From the NCBI RefSeq assembly GCF_900108555.1, contig NZ_FNWV01000013.1:1-64000 (forward strand): a stretch of DNA of 64,000 bases, read 5' to 3'. The position numbers and the translations under genes were made by a program. The notes under the pieces are model-generated. The model had not been told where the DNA came from. It searched no databases and saw only the letters and a program-made list of their open reading frames with translations. Shown here in pieces: positions 25,735 to 34,910 of this stretch (the stretch's first letter is position 1; the number at the start of each line of letters is the position of its first letter). Source of the DNA: Ruminococcus flavefaciens. Lineage in GTDB: Bacteria > Bacillota > Clostridia > Oscillospirales > Ruminococcaceae.

Positions 25735-25801
25735 AAGTTTACTTTGCAAGCTCTTGACAAGTACACTTGGCAGTGCTATAATACAATTACCAAGTAAACT
25801 T
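25735..25801 (+). promoter_or_regulatory. Promoter with three AAGTNNACTT operators
   Basis: TTGACA (25754-25759), a 17-bp spacer and TATAAT (25777-25782) form a consensus promoter. Palindromic operators AAGTTTACTT (25735-25744), AAGTACACTT (25759-25768) and AAGTAAACTT (25792-25801) lie upstream of, across and downstream of it. This suits repression by the XRE protein encoded third in the operon. Confidence 0.75.
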
Positions 25802-25834
25802 GGCAAAACATCACATGATATGGGAGGTACTACT

Positions 25835-26152
25835 ATGAACAAGGAAGAAATACTCGAAAAAAGCAGAAACGATAACAAGAATAACGATCCTTTTTACCTT
25901 GAAACAAGGGTAAAAGGCATGAAATACGGCAGGATTGCTGCTATCATATTCTGTCTCGCTCTTTTTATCATTGACTGGTTTATAACGGGAAACAGAGCTT
26001 ACGGCTATTACAGTATTTTCACCGCATCATTCGCCGCCGATTACCTCTACAGGTGGAAAAAGACCGATAACAAGGACGACTTTTACGCAGGTACACTTAT
26101 GGCTCTGGCAACGGTAGTATCTGTTATACTGCACTTCGTTCATCATATATAA
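25835..26152 (+). CDS. Small membrane protein, DUF6442-like, copy 1
   Basis: The 105-residue protein starts MNKEEILEKSRNDNKN, followed by about three membrane helices (residues 33-50, 58-70, 85-103). The ATG at 25835 has GGGAGG 7 nt upstream; a longer frame reaches back into the promoter and is not used. It is one of two adjacent paralogues followed by an XRE regulator. This gene set recurs in clostridia but I know no function for it. Confidence 0.7.
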   Translation: MNKEEILEKSRNDNKNNDPFYLETRVKGMKYGRIAAIIFCLALFIIDWFITGNRAYGYYSIFTASFAADYLYRWKKTDNKDDFYAGTLMALATVVSVILHFVHHI

Positions 26153-26167
26153 GAAAGGGTGTTGACT

Positions 26168-26497
26168 ATGAATAAGGAAGAAATTCTCGCAAAAAGCCGT
26201 CAGGAAAACAAAAACCGTGACATTGCAGAAATAGACAGGGCAAAAAGTGATTCAAGATTTGCCGTGATACTAACTATGCTCTTTACCTGCCTATATGCTG
26301 TAATAACTTTACTCATCACAGGAAAGATGAATTACGGGGCACTTGCAACTGCAATATGTATGCTTTTTTCAATGCAGCTGCACAGAGCCATAAAAAACAA
26401 AAATACAGGAGATATTCTATGTGCTTCAGTCATATGCTTATTTTTTCTCCTGTTGACATTCATGGCAATCCGTGAACTTTTCAGCTTAAATACATAA
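26168..26497 (+). CDS. Small membrane protein, DUF6442-like, copy 2
   Basis: The 109-residue protein begins MNKEEILAKSRQENKNRD, like copy 1, and has about three helices. The ATG at 26168 is 15 bp after copy 1 ends, with AAAGGGTG as the SD. The second helix pair differs from copy 1, so the copies have diverged. Confidence 0.7.
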   Translation: MNKEEILAKSRQENKNRDIAEIDRAKSDSRFAVILTMLFTCLYAVITLLITGKMNYGALATAICMLFSMQLHRAIKNKNTGDILCASVICLFFLLLTFMAIRELFSLNT

Positions 26498-26509
26498 GGC
26501 GGCGACTCT

Positions 26510-26722
26510 ATGATAGACGATTCACTTATACTCCGAAACCGCCTTAAAGAGATACGAAAGGAGCAGCGGCTCTCACAGGACGAGCTGGCGAAAATGGTAG
26601 GTGTATCCCGTAATACCATAAGCTCCATAGAGACAGGGCAGTTCAGTCCCACGGCTAAGCTTGCATTAGTCCTGTGCATTGCCCTTGATAAAAAATTCGA
26701 GGACATATTTTATTTCGACTGA
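26510..26722 (+). CDS. XRE-family helix-turn-helix regulator
   Basis: The 70-residue protein is almost wholly an HTH_3 domain: LRNRLKEIRKEQRLSQDELA and VSRNTISSIETGQFSP are the helix-turn-helix. It is of the short type that partners small membrane proteins. It probably represses its own operon through the AAGTNNACTT palindromes at 25735-25801 (inference). It is followed by a terminator. Confidence 0.88.
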   Translation: MIDDSLILRNRLKEIRKEQRLSQDELAKMVGVSRNTISSIETGQFSPTAKLALVLCIALDKKFEDIFYFD

Positions 26723-26725
26723 TAC

Positions 26726-26762
26726 AAAAAAACGCTTCCGATTTTCTCGGAAGCGTTTTATT
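26726..26762. terminator. Bidirectional terminator
   Basis: AAAACGCTTCCGA pairs with TCGGAAGCGTTTT between the convergent XRE and lipoprotein genes, with T-runs on both strands. Confidence 0.9.
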
Positions 26763-27899
26763 TTATCTGTCCTGGATTTTCCCGATCATCTCGGAAGCTT
26801 CATCAATAGCATCCTGCACCTCAGCATTGACCTTTTCAGCGTCTGCTTTTGCTTTTTCGATTTCGTCTATGATCTGCTGTTCAGCGTCAGATGTCTTGCT
26901 TATTGACTCTTTGAGCTTTTCTTCAAAAGCCTTCATCTTTTCCTCGGCTTCTTCAAATTGCTCGGACTCCTTCACATCGTCTATGAGCTTTTTGTATTCG
27001 GCTTCAAGCTCTTCTTTCACCTTAGGGTCGGTAACAGCCGACTCAATATCCTCAGCAGCCTTCTTGTACTTGGCTTTGAGCTCTTCCCTTTTTTCTTCGG
27101 TATCAGCCTTTATCCCGTCAATTATATCCTCAGCCTTGCTCATCAGCTCCTCTGCGGCTGTTGAAGCAGGAGCTATCGGTATAGAATTGCCGTCCTCGTC
27201 ATAGAAAACGATATTGTCGATGTACATATCCGACTCATTTGCTACGCCCCAGCGCATAATAAGGAAGTTGGCATCGTCCATTTCCTCAGTCCAGCACTGT
27301 CCGCTGTCAGCAAGCAGGAACTTGAACTCCGCATGAACTGCACCTGATGCTTCAAAATTGTACTCGCCGCCCGAAAAGTCCTGGAAATCATACCACTTTT
27401 CCTGCGCGGTAACAGTTCCGCCGCCACCGCCTATCCAGCCGGGAGCTCTTACGATCTCTCCGTCATCTCTTTTCAGTCCGTCTGATGTAGCCTCGGCATA
27501 CATATCAAATTCTATCCTGCGAACCTTTGCTGCACCTTCACTGCCGAGGAGCTTTGTAACGCTTATACCTATTTTCTGCACTTTGCCTTCAAGCGGTACA
27601 GTATTGTCATCGGCAAATTTAAGCATCTTATTGCCCATAAGCTCTGCCACCGATATCTCGCCTTTTGCACAGTCCTTATCATCGGTCTTGACAAAAGCAA
27701 AATCAAATCTTCCGTCATCAAAGGTTATGGCGTTGGGATCGGTTGCTTCTGTAGGTGTAGGAGGAATAAGCTCCTCTGTTGTAGTCTCAACAGGAACTGT
27801 CTCCGAGCCTGCATCGGGATCTTTCTTATCGCTGCATCCCGCAGCACAGGCTGCAAGAGCAAAAGCCATCGCACCTGCGATAAAGTTTTTATAATTCAT
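26763..27899 (-). CDS. Lipoprotein with carbohydrate-binding-like domain and coiled coil
   Basis: The 378-residue exported lipoprotein has a signal peptide and lipobox ACAAGC near residue 22, then a Thr/Glu-rich spacer. Residues about 55-235 read as a jelly-roll domain (IGISVTKLLGSEGAAKVRRIEFDMY in two pieces, SDMYIDNIVFYDEDG) of the kind found in carbohydrate-binding or galactose-binding modules. The last 130 residues are a charged coiled coil. Ligand unknown; a role at the cell surface in polysaccharide binding is plausible. Confidence 0.65.
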   Translation of the reverse strand: MNYKNFIAGAMAFALAACAAGCSDKKDPDAGSETVPVETTTEELIPPTPTEATDPNAITFDDGRFDFAFVKTDDKDCAKGEISVAELMGNKMLKFADDNTVPLEGKVQKIGISVTKLLGSEGAAKVRRIEFDMYAEATSDGLKRDDGEIVRAPGWIGGGGGTVTAQEKWYDFQDFSGGEYNFEASGAVHAEFKFLLADSGQCWTEEMDDANFLIMRWGVANESDMYIDNIVFYDEDGNSIPIAPASTAAEELMSKAEDIIDGIKADTEEKREELKAKYKKAAEDIESAVTDPKVKEELEAEYKKLIDDVKESEQFEEAEEKMKAFEEKLKESISKTSDAEQQIIDEIEKAKADAEKVNAEVQDAIDEASEMIGKIQDR

Positions 27900-27984
27900 A
27901 TTTGCTTCTCCCTGTACAAAACTGTACTGATTTATTTTTTACACAGTGCTCTGCATCACTGTGTCTTTCTTTATTTATAAATAA

Positions 27985-28013
27985 ATTGTAGCATAAAAAT
28001 ACAGCTCTGTAAA
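27985..28013 (-). promoter_or_regulatory. Promoter of the lipoprotein gene
   Basis: The minus strand reads TTTACA (28008-28013), a 17-bp spacer and TACAAT (27985-27990). Confidence 0.65.
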
Positions 28014-28110
28014 GTAACATATCGTCCAAATCACAATACGCTTTTTGTAACACATTACACAATAATTGCGCTTAAATTTAACTCTTGCCAAATATTGCTC
28101 AGGGATTTTA

Positions 28111-31100
28111 CTATTTCTTTTCTCTGTTCTGATAAAATATTTCGACAGTTTCCCTCATCATATCAAAGGGACGCATTTTCGGTGATATCTTCACCGAAAC
28201 GTAGGATTTTCCTACACCGTTGAAGGTTATCCTGCCCTTGTAAGCCTGCTGCAAAGCAGCTATCTGCTCGGGCACAAGATACTCCGTATAGAAATACATT
28301 GCACCGTTTTTCTGGGATATTTCGGTAATTCCCAGATGCGCAGCCTTGTTTCTGAGCAGCGAGACATCAATAAGTCCCACCACCGACTTAGGCGGTTCGC
28401 CATAACGGTCGATAAGCTCGTCGATAAGGTCGGTCTTGTCGCTGTCCTCGTTGACAAGCATTATCTTGCGGTACATATCTATTCGCTGATTAAGGCTTGA
28501 AATGTACTTTTCGGGGATATGAGCGTCAATCTGTATATCCACGAGGCACTCGGGTATCTTCTCGGGCTGCTCGCCCTTTTCCTCTGCGATAGCTTCCGAA
28601 AGGAGCTGCAAATACATATCGTATCCGACAGCTTCCATGTGTCCGTGCTGCCTGCCGCCCAGTATACTGCCTGCTCCTCTTATCTCAAGATCACGGAGTG
28701 CTATGCGGAATCCGCTTCCGAACTGTGTGAACTCGCGCATTGCGTTCAGTCGCTTTGTGGCTATCTCAGTAAGCACCTTATCGCGCTTGTACGTGAAATA
28801 CGCATAGCCTCTGCGGTTAGAACGTCCCACACGTCCGCGGAGCTGATAGAGCTGCGACAAGCCGAAGCGGTCGGAATCCTCGATAATAAGGGTATTTACA
28901 TTTGGCACATCTACGCCCGTTTCGATGATAGTGGTGCAGACAAGGATATCCACCTCATGCTCAACAAGCTGCTCCCAGATATCGGACATCTCGTCCTCGC
29001 TCATCTGTCCGTGAGCAACTGCTATCCTTGCTTCGGGGAGAAATTCCTGCAAGCGGGCTGCACAGGCTGTTATAGTCTCTACGCGGTTGTGGATATAGTA
29101 CACCTGTCCGCCGCGGCGAAGCTCCCTGACTATGCCCTGTACCACTGTTCCGATATTGTACTCGATAACGTAGGTCTGAACGGGATATCTGTCCTGCGGA
29201 GGTTCTTCGATAACCGACATATCGCGTATTCCGCTCATTGCCATATTCAGGGTACGAGGGATAGGAGTTGCGGAAAGCATGAGCACATCAACTCCCGTAA
29301 AACTCTCCTTGAAGCGCTCCTTGTGAGCAACTCCGAAACGCTGCTCCTCGTCGATTATAGCAAGACCCAAGTCCTTGAATACCACTGATTTCTGGATTAT
29401 CTTGTGAGTACCTATTATAATATCTATTCGTCCCTGCTTCAGCTTCTTTATTATCTCCTCCTGCTGCTTTGGCGAGCGGTAACGGCTCAGGAGCTCTATC
29501 TGCACGGGGAAGTGCTCGAAACGTCGGAGTGCCGTCTGATAATGCTGATAGGCAAGAACTGTTGTAGGTGCAAGTATTGCGCACTGTTTTCCTGCAAGTA
29601 CGCATTTCATTGCGGCTCTGAGAGCCACCTCTGTCTTGCCGAAGCCCACATCGCCGCAGAGCAGTCGCTCCATAGGACGTGGGCGCTCCATATCTGCCTT
29701 TATCTCGGCTATGGACTGTAACTGGTCATCGGTCTCAACGTATGGGAAACGCTCCTCAAAATCACGCTGTATCTCGTCATCGGGATAAAATGCGAAGCCT
29801 ACGCTCTTTTCGCGCTTTGCATACAGAGCGATGAGCTCATGTGCCATGTCCTTGACTGCGCGTTTTACATTGCTGCGGGTCTTCTGCCACTCGCCCGAGC
29901 TTAGCTTGTTGAGCTTTACGCCGCTGTCGTCACGAGGTCCGATGTATTTCGACACCATATCCAGCTGAGTAACAGGGATATAGAGCTTATCCGTACCTGC
30001 ATACTGTATGGTTATGTAGTCCTTTGTAACGCCGTCCATTTCCAGCTTGCGGATACCGATAAAACGTCCGATACCATGTCCTGAATGTACTACAAGGTCG
30101 CCCTCGGTGATGTCGGCAAGGGAGCGTATCTCCTCGGCTTTGTTCTTCTTTTTGCGGCGCTTCTTGCGTACCGAGTCCATTGAGCGTCCCTGCGTAATGA
30201 GTACGGTCTTGTTTTCGGGGTACTCGAAGCCGCCGCCGAAGCTTCCCGACATGAGGACAACTCTGCCGCTTATCGGTTCGATGCTGTCTGATGCGATATC
30301 GCATGGTATGCCGTTATCGTTGAGGTCCTGCTGTATTATAGGCATTGTCTTTTCACTTCCTGCCGCAAGCACCATTCTGTAGCCGCGGTGCTTGTAGTCC
30401 TCCAAATCCTCCACAAGCTGCTTCATCTCGCCGCTCCATGGTGCAGTCTGCATAGCCTCAAAGCTGACAAGCCTGCGGAAGTCTATCCTCTCACCGCCCT
30501 GCATGAAGCTGCTCATATAGAGACATACGCGCTTTTCAGCGATATGCTGCACTTCCGCCAGCTCCAGCACATAGCCGTCAAGTCCCTTGCAGAGCTGTCC
30601 GTCCTCCATGAGTATCTTTATATCCTCATTGTGACGTGTGAGGACTCCTGCTGCGTTGTCCATAACATCGGAAAAATCGCTGAATATCACAGTTCCGCCT
30701 ATGTAATCGAATACCGTTGAAGGCTCGCCGTATACCAGCGGATAGTACTTTACTCCGTGAGCAAGTATCTCCCCTGCCCTCAGTCTGTGTACGTCCGCAC
30801 CTAAATGCTCGCGGACTGCCTCCATGTGCTTTCCGCGGACTTTTTTGCACAGCTCCTCTATTTTATCGGCAAGCTCTTCATTATTATAAAGGACTTCCCC
30901 CGACGGATATATCTCAACACTTTCAAGTGCATCGGTACGACGCTGTGAGTCTGTCTCAAACTCGGATATAGAGTCTATCTCATCGCCCCAAAGCTCGATA
31001 CGCACAGGCTTATCCGCCTGCACAGGGAATATATCCACAATAGAGCCTCTTATTGAGAACTGCGATGCTCCCTCCACCTTTTCGCACCGCTGATAGCCGC

Positions 31101-31572
31101 ATTTTGCAAGGGTCAGCGCAAGCTCCGACAGGTTAACTTCCGTTCCCTGTTTCAGCTCGATACCTGCTGCGATAAGGACTCCCACAGGGATAACAGGCTG
31201 CATTACAGCTTCGATACTTGCGCAGATAACGCTGCAACGACCTTTAGCCGCCTTTATAAGGGCGGCTATACGCATATGTTCATATTCGTGGTTGGTACTG
31301 TCAACAGGAGTGAATACCAGTTCCTTTGACGGGAAAAGAACTGCCGCTTCGCTGCCTGCCATCATGTTTATATCATCGCAGAGCTTCTTTGCCTCTGCCT
31401 CCGAGCCTGTTATTACAAGGTCTATCTTTTCACCGCACAGGGAGTAGATAAGCTGCGCCCTGTGTATATGGGAAAGACCTGTCACAGAGACAGGTGATAT
31501 CTTCTTGTCAATGGCTTCACGCAGACTTTTATAGCCTGCGAGCTCGGTAAATAGGTCTTTAAACAGTTTCAT
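28111..31572 (-). CDS. mfd: Transcription-repair coupling factor
   Basis: The 1153-residue ATP-dependent translocase displaces stalled RNA polymerase and recruits UvrA. In order, it has UvrB-like N-terminal domains, the RNA-polymerase-interacting domain (DLVVHSGHGIGRFIGI), RecG-like helicase motifs with Walker A GDVGFGKTE near residue 639 and DEEQRFG, and a C-terminal TRCF domain. The length is normal. GGAG lies 6 nt before the ATG. It follows pth by 17 bp and is probably co-transcribed with it. Confidence 0.96.
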   Translation of the reverse strand: MKLFKDLFTELAGYKSLREAIDKKISPVSVTGLSHIHRAQLIYSLCGEKIDLVITGSEAEAKKLCDDINMMAGSEAAVLFPSKELVFTPVDSTNHEYEHMRIAALIKAAKGRCSVICASIEAVMQPVIPVGVLIAAGIELKQGTEVNLSELALTLAKCGYQRCEKVEGASQFSIRGSIVDIFPVQADKPVRIELWGDEIDSISEFETDSQRRTDALESVEIYPSGEVLYNNEELADKIEELCKKVRGKHMEAVREHLGADVHRLRAGEILAHGVKYYPLVYGEPSTVFDYIGGTVIFSDFSDVMDNAAGVLTRHNEDIKILMEDGQLCKGLDGYVLELAEVQHIAEKRVCLYMSSFMQGGERIDFRRLVSFEAMQTAPWSGEMKQLVEDLEDYKHRGYRMVLAAGSEKTMPIIQQDLNDNGIPCDIASDSIEPISGRVVLMSGSFGGGFEYPENKTVLITQGRSMDSVRKKRRKKKNKAEEIRSLADITEGDLVVHSGHGIGRFIGIRKLEMDGVTKDYITIQYAGTDKLYIPVTQLDMVSKYIGPRDDSGVKLNKLSSGEWQKTRSNVKRAVKDMAHELIALYAKREKSVGFAFYPDDEIQRDFEERFPYVETDDQLQSIAEIKADMERPRPMERLLCGDVGFGKTEVALRAAMKCVLAGKQCAILAPTTVLAYQHYQTALRRFEHFPVQIELLSRYRSPKQQEEIIKKLKQGRIDIIIGTHKIIQKSVVFKDLGLAIIDEEQRFGVAHKERFKESFTGVDVLMLSATPIPRTLNMAMSGIRDMSVIEEPPQDRYPVQTYVIEYNIGTVVQGIVRELRRGGQVYYIHNRVETITACAARLQEFLPEARIAVAHGQMSEDEMSDIWEQLVEHEVDILVCTTIIETGVDVPNVNTLIIEDSDRFGLSQLYQLRGRVGRSNRRGYAYFTYKRDKVLTEIATKRLNAMREFTQFGSGFRIALRDLEIRGAGSILGGRQHGHMEAVGYDMYLQLLSEAIAEEKGEQPEKIPECLVDIQIDAHIPEKYISSLNQRIDMYRKIMLVNEDSDKTDLIDELIDRYGEPPKSVVGLIDVSLLRNKAAHLGITEISQKNGAMYFYTEYLVPEQIAALQQAYKGRITFNGVGKSYVSVKISPKMRPFDMMRETVEIFYQNREKK

Positions 31573-31589
31573 CGCATTCTCCGTAGGGA

Positions 31590-32216
31590 TCAGGAATTGT
31601 ACTTGTTCATGGCTTCATCGGTCTTGCCCTGCACCATGAGTTTTATGCACTCGCAGGCATTTTCTGTGGACTGCTTCATAAGCTCACTGTCCTCCTTGCC
31701 GAACTTTCCGAGCACCCACTTTGCAAGGTCGTAATCGGGGTGAGGCTTCTTGCCCACGCCCATTTTTATGCGCGGATAATCGTCCCTGCCTGTGAGCTCA
31801 CATATGCTGCGGAGCCCGTTATGTCCGCCGTGACTGCCCTTTCGGCGTATCCTCAGCTTACCGCAGTCCAGCGATATATCGTCACATACGACTATGAGGT
31901 TCTGCACGTCTATCTTGTAGAACTCCAAAGCCTGCACTATGGACTCGCCGCTGTTGTTCATGTATGTGGTAGGCTTCAGCAGCAGACAGCGTTTGTCGCC
32001 GATAGTGACCTCGGCAGTCTTGCCCTTGAATTTAAGGCGGTCTATCTTCTCGCCCAGCTGCTCAGCAAGCATATCAAGCACCATAAAACCTGCATTGTGT
32101 CTTGTGTTTTCGTATTCAAGTCCGGGATTGCCCAGACCTGCTATAACATATTCTATTTTACCTCGCGACGAGGAAGAATTTGCGGAAATCCTGTCGAATA
32201 CATCAAAAATACTCAT
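31590..32216 (-). CDS. pth: Peptidyl-tRNA hydrolase
   Basis: The 208-residue enzyme releases peptides from tRNA after abortive translation. The core begins YVIAGLGNPGLEYENTRHNAG with the catalytic His; later motifs are KPTTYMNNSGES and GSHGGHNGLRSI. The ATG at 32214-32216 has AGGAG 7 nt upstream. This start gives about 20 extra residues (SIFDVFDRISANSSSSRGK) before the usual N-terminus. Confidence 0.93.
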   Translation of the reverse strand: MSIFDVFDRISANSSSSRGKIEYVIAGLGNPGLEYENTRHNAGFMVLDMLAEQLGEKIDRLKFKGKTAEVTIGDKRCLLLKPTTYMNNSGESIVQALEFYKIDVQNLIVVCDDISLDCGKLRIRRKGSHGGHNGLRSICELTGRDDYPRIKMGVGKKPHPDYDLAKWVLGKFGKEDSELMKQSTENACECIKLMVQGKTDEAMNKYNS

Positions 32217-32253
32217 TTTATTTCTCCTATTTACGTTCATCTATGTTTGATCT

Positions 32254-32382
32254 GAGTTGAGAGTTGAGAATTAAGAGTTGATAGTTGTGGTATCGCCTTT
32301 CGGCGATATATTTCAATAATTTGGCGCAAGCCGACACCTTAACTCTTAACTCTAAACTCTCAACTCTAAACTAATTACTAAC
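32254..32382. repeat. Heptamer-array inverted repeat element
   Basis: A left array of GAGTTGA-type 7-mers (32254-32287) faces a right array of its complement, AACTCTC/AACTCTA-type (32340-32381). The core of about 50 bp contains its own hairpin (ATCGCC...GGCGAT). Confidence 0.75.
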
Positions 32383-32384
32383 GG

Positions 32385-33143
32385 CTAAAGGCTCAAAGTC
32401 TCAACCAGTTCAAGTCCGTAATTCTCGGCAAAGCGTCTGCACTTTTCTATAGGGGCTTCGTCCGAGAGTGCCTGCGGAAAATGCGCATCACAGCCGATTA
32501 TTGCCTTGTTGCCCACCTTCTGCGCGATACGGAAAAACTTATCACAGGGATAGTGTCTGCCGTCCCTGAGTCCGAGGAGATTTATCTCCAGCGGTATATC
32601 CTTCCCTTTTAAATAAGTACACAGCCGCGTGAACTCCTTTTCATAAAGCTCATCGCTGCCCGTGAAGCACAGCAGATCGGGGTGAGCGAGATAAAGATAT
32701 CTCCCTGACTCCATTCCCTCGATTATATGGTCAACGTACTGCACAAGGAGTCTTTCATCGGAAGTCGGAACTCCCATATAAGCCCCCATAGTCTCGGGAT
32801 CGTTGAAATGCTGTCCCATTATCATATAGTCAAGGGGATAATCTTCAAGCAGTCTGTCCTGCTTTTCGATGAGCTGCGGGATATACTCCGCTTCAAAGCC
32901 TATGTATATCTTTATATCAGATGCGTACTCCTGCCTGAGATCGGTAAGCGACCTGAAATAGCCCTCTACCTCTTTGGGAGTCATTCGTATACGCGAAATA
33001 TAACCGTCATCAAATACCCACGGACAATGGTCGGAAAATCCCAGTTCCTTCATTCCGTGAGCTATGGCGTGTTCTACATATTCCCTGTCCTCGCCGATAG
33101 CGTGATGACATCGGGAAGTATGTGTGTGATAATTTGCAAACAT
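32385..33143 (-). CDS. PHP-domain phosphatase, histidinol-phosphatase-like
   Basis: The 252-residue metal-dependent phosphoesterase has the PHP motifs NYHTHTSRCHHA at the N-terminus, GFSDHCPWVF, a GFEAEYIP segment and a final GCDAHFP. These are arranged as in HisJ/HisK histidinol-phosphate phosphatases. No other his genes are nearby, so the substrate is uncertain. The ATG at 33141-33143 is 8 nt from AGGAG. Confidence 0.8.
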   Translation of the reverse strand: MFANYHTHTSRCHHAIGEDREYVEHAIAHGMKELGFSDHCPWVFDDGYISRIRMTPKEVEGYFRSLTDLRQEYASDIKIYIGFEAEYIPQLIEKQDRLLEDYPLDYMIMGQHFNDPETMGAYMGVPTSDERLLVQYVDHIIEGMESGRYLYLAHPDLLCFTGSDELYEKEFTRLCTYLKGKDIPLEINLLGLRDGRHYPCDKFFRIAQKVGNKAIIGCDAHFPQALSDEAPIEKCRRFAENYGLELVETLSL

Positions 33144-33167
33144 GAGCCGTGCTCCTTTCAAACTATG

Positions 33168-33196
33168 ATTATACCACGTTTGCGGAAAAAATTCAA
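33168..33196 (-). promoter_or_regulatory. Promoter of the PHP phosphatase gene
   Basis: The minus strand reads TTGAAT (33191-33196), a 17-bp spacer ending CGTGG and TATAAT (33168-33173). Confidence 0.85.
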
Positions 33197-33203
33197 GTAA
33201 AAG

Positions 33204-33327
33204 AGTGGTCAGTTGTTAGTAGTAAGTGCATAACGATCAAAAACTACGATCTATCAACGTGCGGTGAAGCGCCTCCCCTACTATTCTACTCTCTACTCAC
33301 TTGATAAAGGCTAACGGCTCAATTAAT
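33204..33327. repeat. Degenerate heptamer-array element
   Basis: Left 7-mers AGTGGTC, AGTTGTT, AGTAGTA and AGTGCAT (33204-33231) face right 7-mers CTACTAT, TCTACTC and TCTACTC (from about 33279). It is a decayed relative of the elements at 32.3 and 47.9 kb. Confidence 0.55.
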
Positions 33328-33337
33328 GCAGCCGCTC

Positions 33338-33366
33338 TTGACAAAATAACAATTATAATGTATAAT
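33338..33366 (+). promoter_or_regulatory. Consensus promoter of the CNNM transporter gene
   Basis: TTGACA (33338-33343), 17 bp, TATAAT (33361-33366): a perfect match. It lies about 200 bp upstream of the start codon, leaving a long leader. Confidence 0.9.
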
Positions 33367-33372
33367 GTTATA

Positions 33373-33565
33373 AATTAACAGAACAGGAGATGAAACTCAC
33401 AATGGACGGTGCCCCTGACGGCAGTAATCCAAATTATTACGGGAAATACTTCGTTAAATACGTATTTATAAGGCATGGTCTTCACTATCGTTTGTGTTAG
33501 ACTGTGCCTTTTAGAGGTTACACAAATATACAAAAATAAATACTTTATCTAACGGAGGATATAAA
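33373..33565 (+). promoter_or_regulatory. Long structured 5' leader, possible riboswitch or leader peptide
   Basis: The leader of about 190 nt holds short hairpins (GTAAT...ATTAC, AAATAC...GTATTT, TGTGT...ACACA) and a 32-codon frame from the ATG at 33402 to the TAG near 33500 with a poorly placed SD. Mg2+ transport genes of this family are often riboswitch-controlled, but I could not match the M-box or another known class. Confidence 0.4.
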
Positions 33566-34888
33566 ATGATAGGGCAGATAATTCTGCAAATAATACTCAT
33601 CGCGCTGAACGCGCTTTTCGCTTGCACTGAGGTGGCGGTCATCTCAACAAGCGATGTAAAACTTGAAAAGCTTGCCGCCAGCGGCAATAAAAAAGCCATA
33701 AGGCTGAAAAAACTCACAGACTCACCCACACGCTTCCTTGCTACGATACAGGTCGCTATAACTCTTGCAGGCTTCATCGGTGCAGCTTTTGCTGCCGACA
33801 GCTTCTCTGAGTACCTCACCTCTGCCATATTAAAAACAGGCATCGGTATCCCTGCGACTGTACTCAAAAAGATATCAGTCGTACTTATAACGCTGATACT
33901 CTCTTACTTCACCCTTGTTTTCGGTGAGCTCGTACCAAAACGCGTAGCTATGAAAGATCCCGAAAAGATCGCCCTTGCCATGAGCAAGACCATATCTCTG
34001 GTCGCAAAAATATTTGCTCCGCTTGTATGGCTTCTCAACACATCAGCCAACGGCATACTCAAACTTATCGGCATTGACCCCGAAAGCGAGGACGACACCG
34101 TTACCGAGGAAGAGATACTTATGATGTCCGATGCAGGTGCTGAAAAAGGCACTATCGACGAGGACGAGAACCGTATCATCAAGAACATTTTCGCTTTCGA
34201 TGATACCACAGCCGAACAGGTATGCACTCACAGAACAGACGTTGATGTGCTCTGGAGCAATGACGATATATCGGTATGGGAAGAAACGATACACCGCACC
34301 CGTCACTCATCTTTCCCTATATGCGGTGAAAGTGTGGACAATGTTATCGGAGTCCTCAACGCAAAGGACTATTTCAGACTTGACAACAAGACACGCGAAA
34401 ATATAATGAAGGAAGCCGTCCGCGAACCATGCTTCGTTCACGAAAGCATGAAGGCTGACCGCCTTTTCGATCAGATGAAGCAGCGCGGTGCAGACCACTT
34501 TGCAATAGTTGTAGACGAATACGGCGGCATGAGCGGTATAATCACTATTACCGACCTCGTTGAGGAGCTTGTCGGCGACTTCGCAGACGATCCCGAGGAC
34601 GAGCCTGCTGCAAGACTTGAAGAGACAGAGAAAAATGTATGGACAGTTCCGGGTATGACCTCACTCAGCGACGTGTGCGAGGAGCTTGAAGTTACTCTCC
34701 CTGCGGATAAATACGAAACTTTCGGCGGATATGTCATAGCCGAGCTTGGAGAGATACCAAAGGACGGTTCTCAGCTCAAATTCCAAAGAGACGGACTCGA
34801 TATCGAAGTCCTTGAAGTCAAGCATCACCGTATAGAAGTCTGTCGCGTCAAGAAGCTTCCTGCTGTTGAAACAAAGGAAGAAGAATGA
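33566..34888 (+). CDS. CNNM/CorC-family transporter (DUF21 + CBS + CorC_HlyC)
   Basis: The 440-residue membrane protein has an N-terminal DUF21 domain of about four helices (GQIILQIILIALNALFACTE; FGELVPKRVAM). Two CBS repeats follow at about residues 195-320 (FPICGESVDNVIGVLNAKDY; FAIVVDEYGGMSGIITITD), then a C-terminal CorC_HlyC domain (WTVPGMTSLSDVCEEL). Family members are linked to Mg2+ or Co2+ transport and were once called hemolysins. CGGAGG precedes the ATG. Confidence 0.9.
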   Translation: MIGQIILQIILIALNALFACTEVAVISTSDVKLEKLAASGNKKAIRLKKLTDSPTRFLATIQVAITLAGFIGAAFAADSFSEYLTSAILKTGIGIPATVLKKISVVLITLILSYFTLVFGELVPKRVAMKDPEKIALAMSKTISLVAKIFAPLVWLLNTSANGILKLIGIDPESEDDTVTEEEILMMSDAGAEKGTIDEDENRIIKNIFAFDDTTAEQVCTHRTDVDVLWSNDDISVWEETIHRTRHSSFPICGESVDNVIGVLNAKDYFRLDNKTRENIMKEAVREPCFVHESMKADRLFDQMKQRGADHFAIVVDEYGGMSGIITITDLVEELVGDFADDPEDEPAARLEETEKNVWTVPGMTSLSDVCEELEVTLPADKYETFGGYVIAELGEIPKDGSQLKFQRDGLDIEVLEVKHHRIEVCRVKKLPAVETKEEE

Positions 34889-34910
34889 TAACAGTGATAA
34901 GTGCATAGTT

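Noticed and set aside
25619..25834. Upstream extension of the 25835 membrane protein
   Set aside because: The longer frame runs through the promoter, operators and palindromic repeats. The ATG at 25835 has a proper SD.
32254..32382. Heptamer arrays as CRISPR or terminator
   Set aside because: The 7-bp units are contiguous with no spacers, and the two arms are complementary around a core. No T-run marks a terminator.
33373..33565. M-box, fluoride or Mn2+ riboswitch before the CNNM gene
   Set aside because: None of the conserved blocks of these classes could be placed. It was kept only as an unassigned leader.
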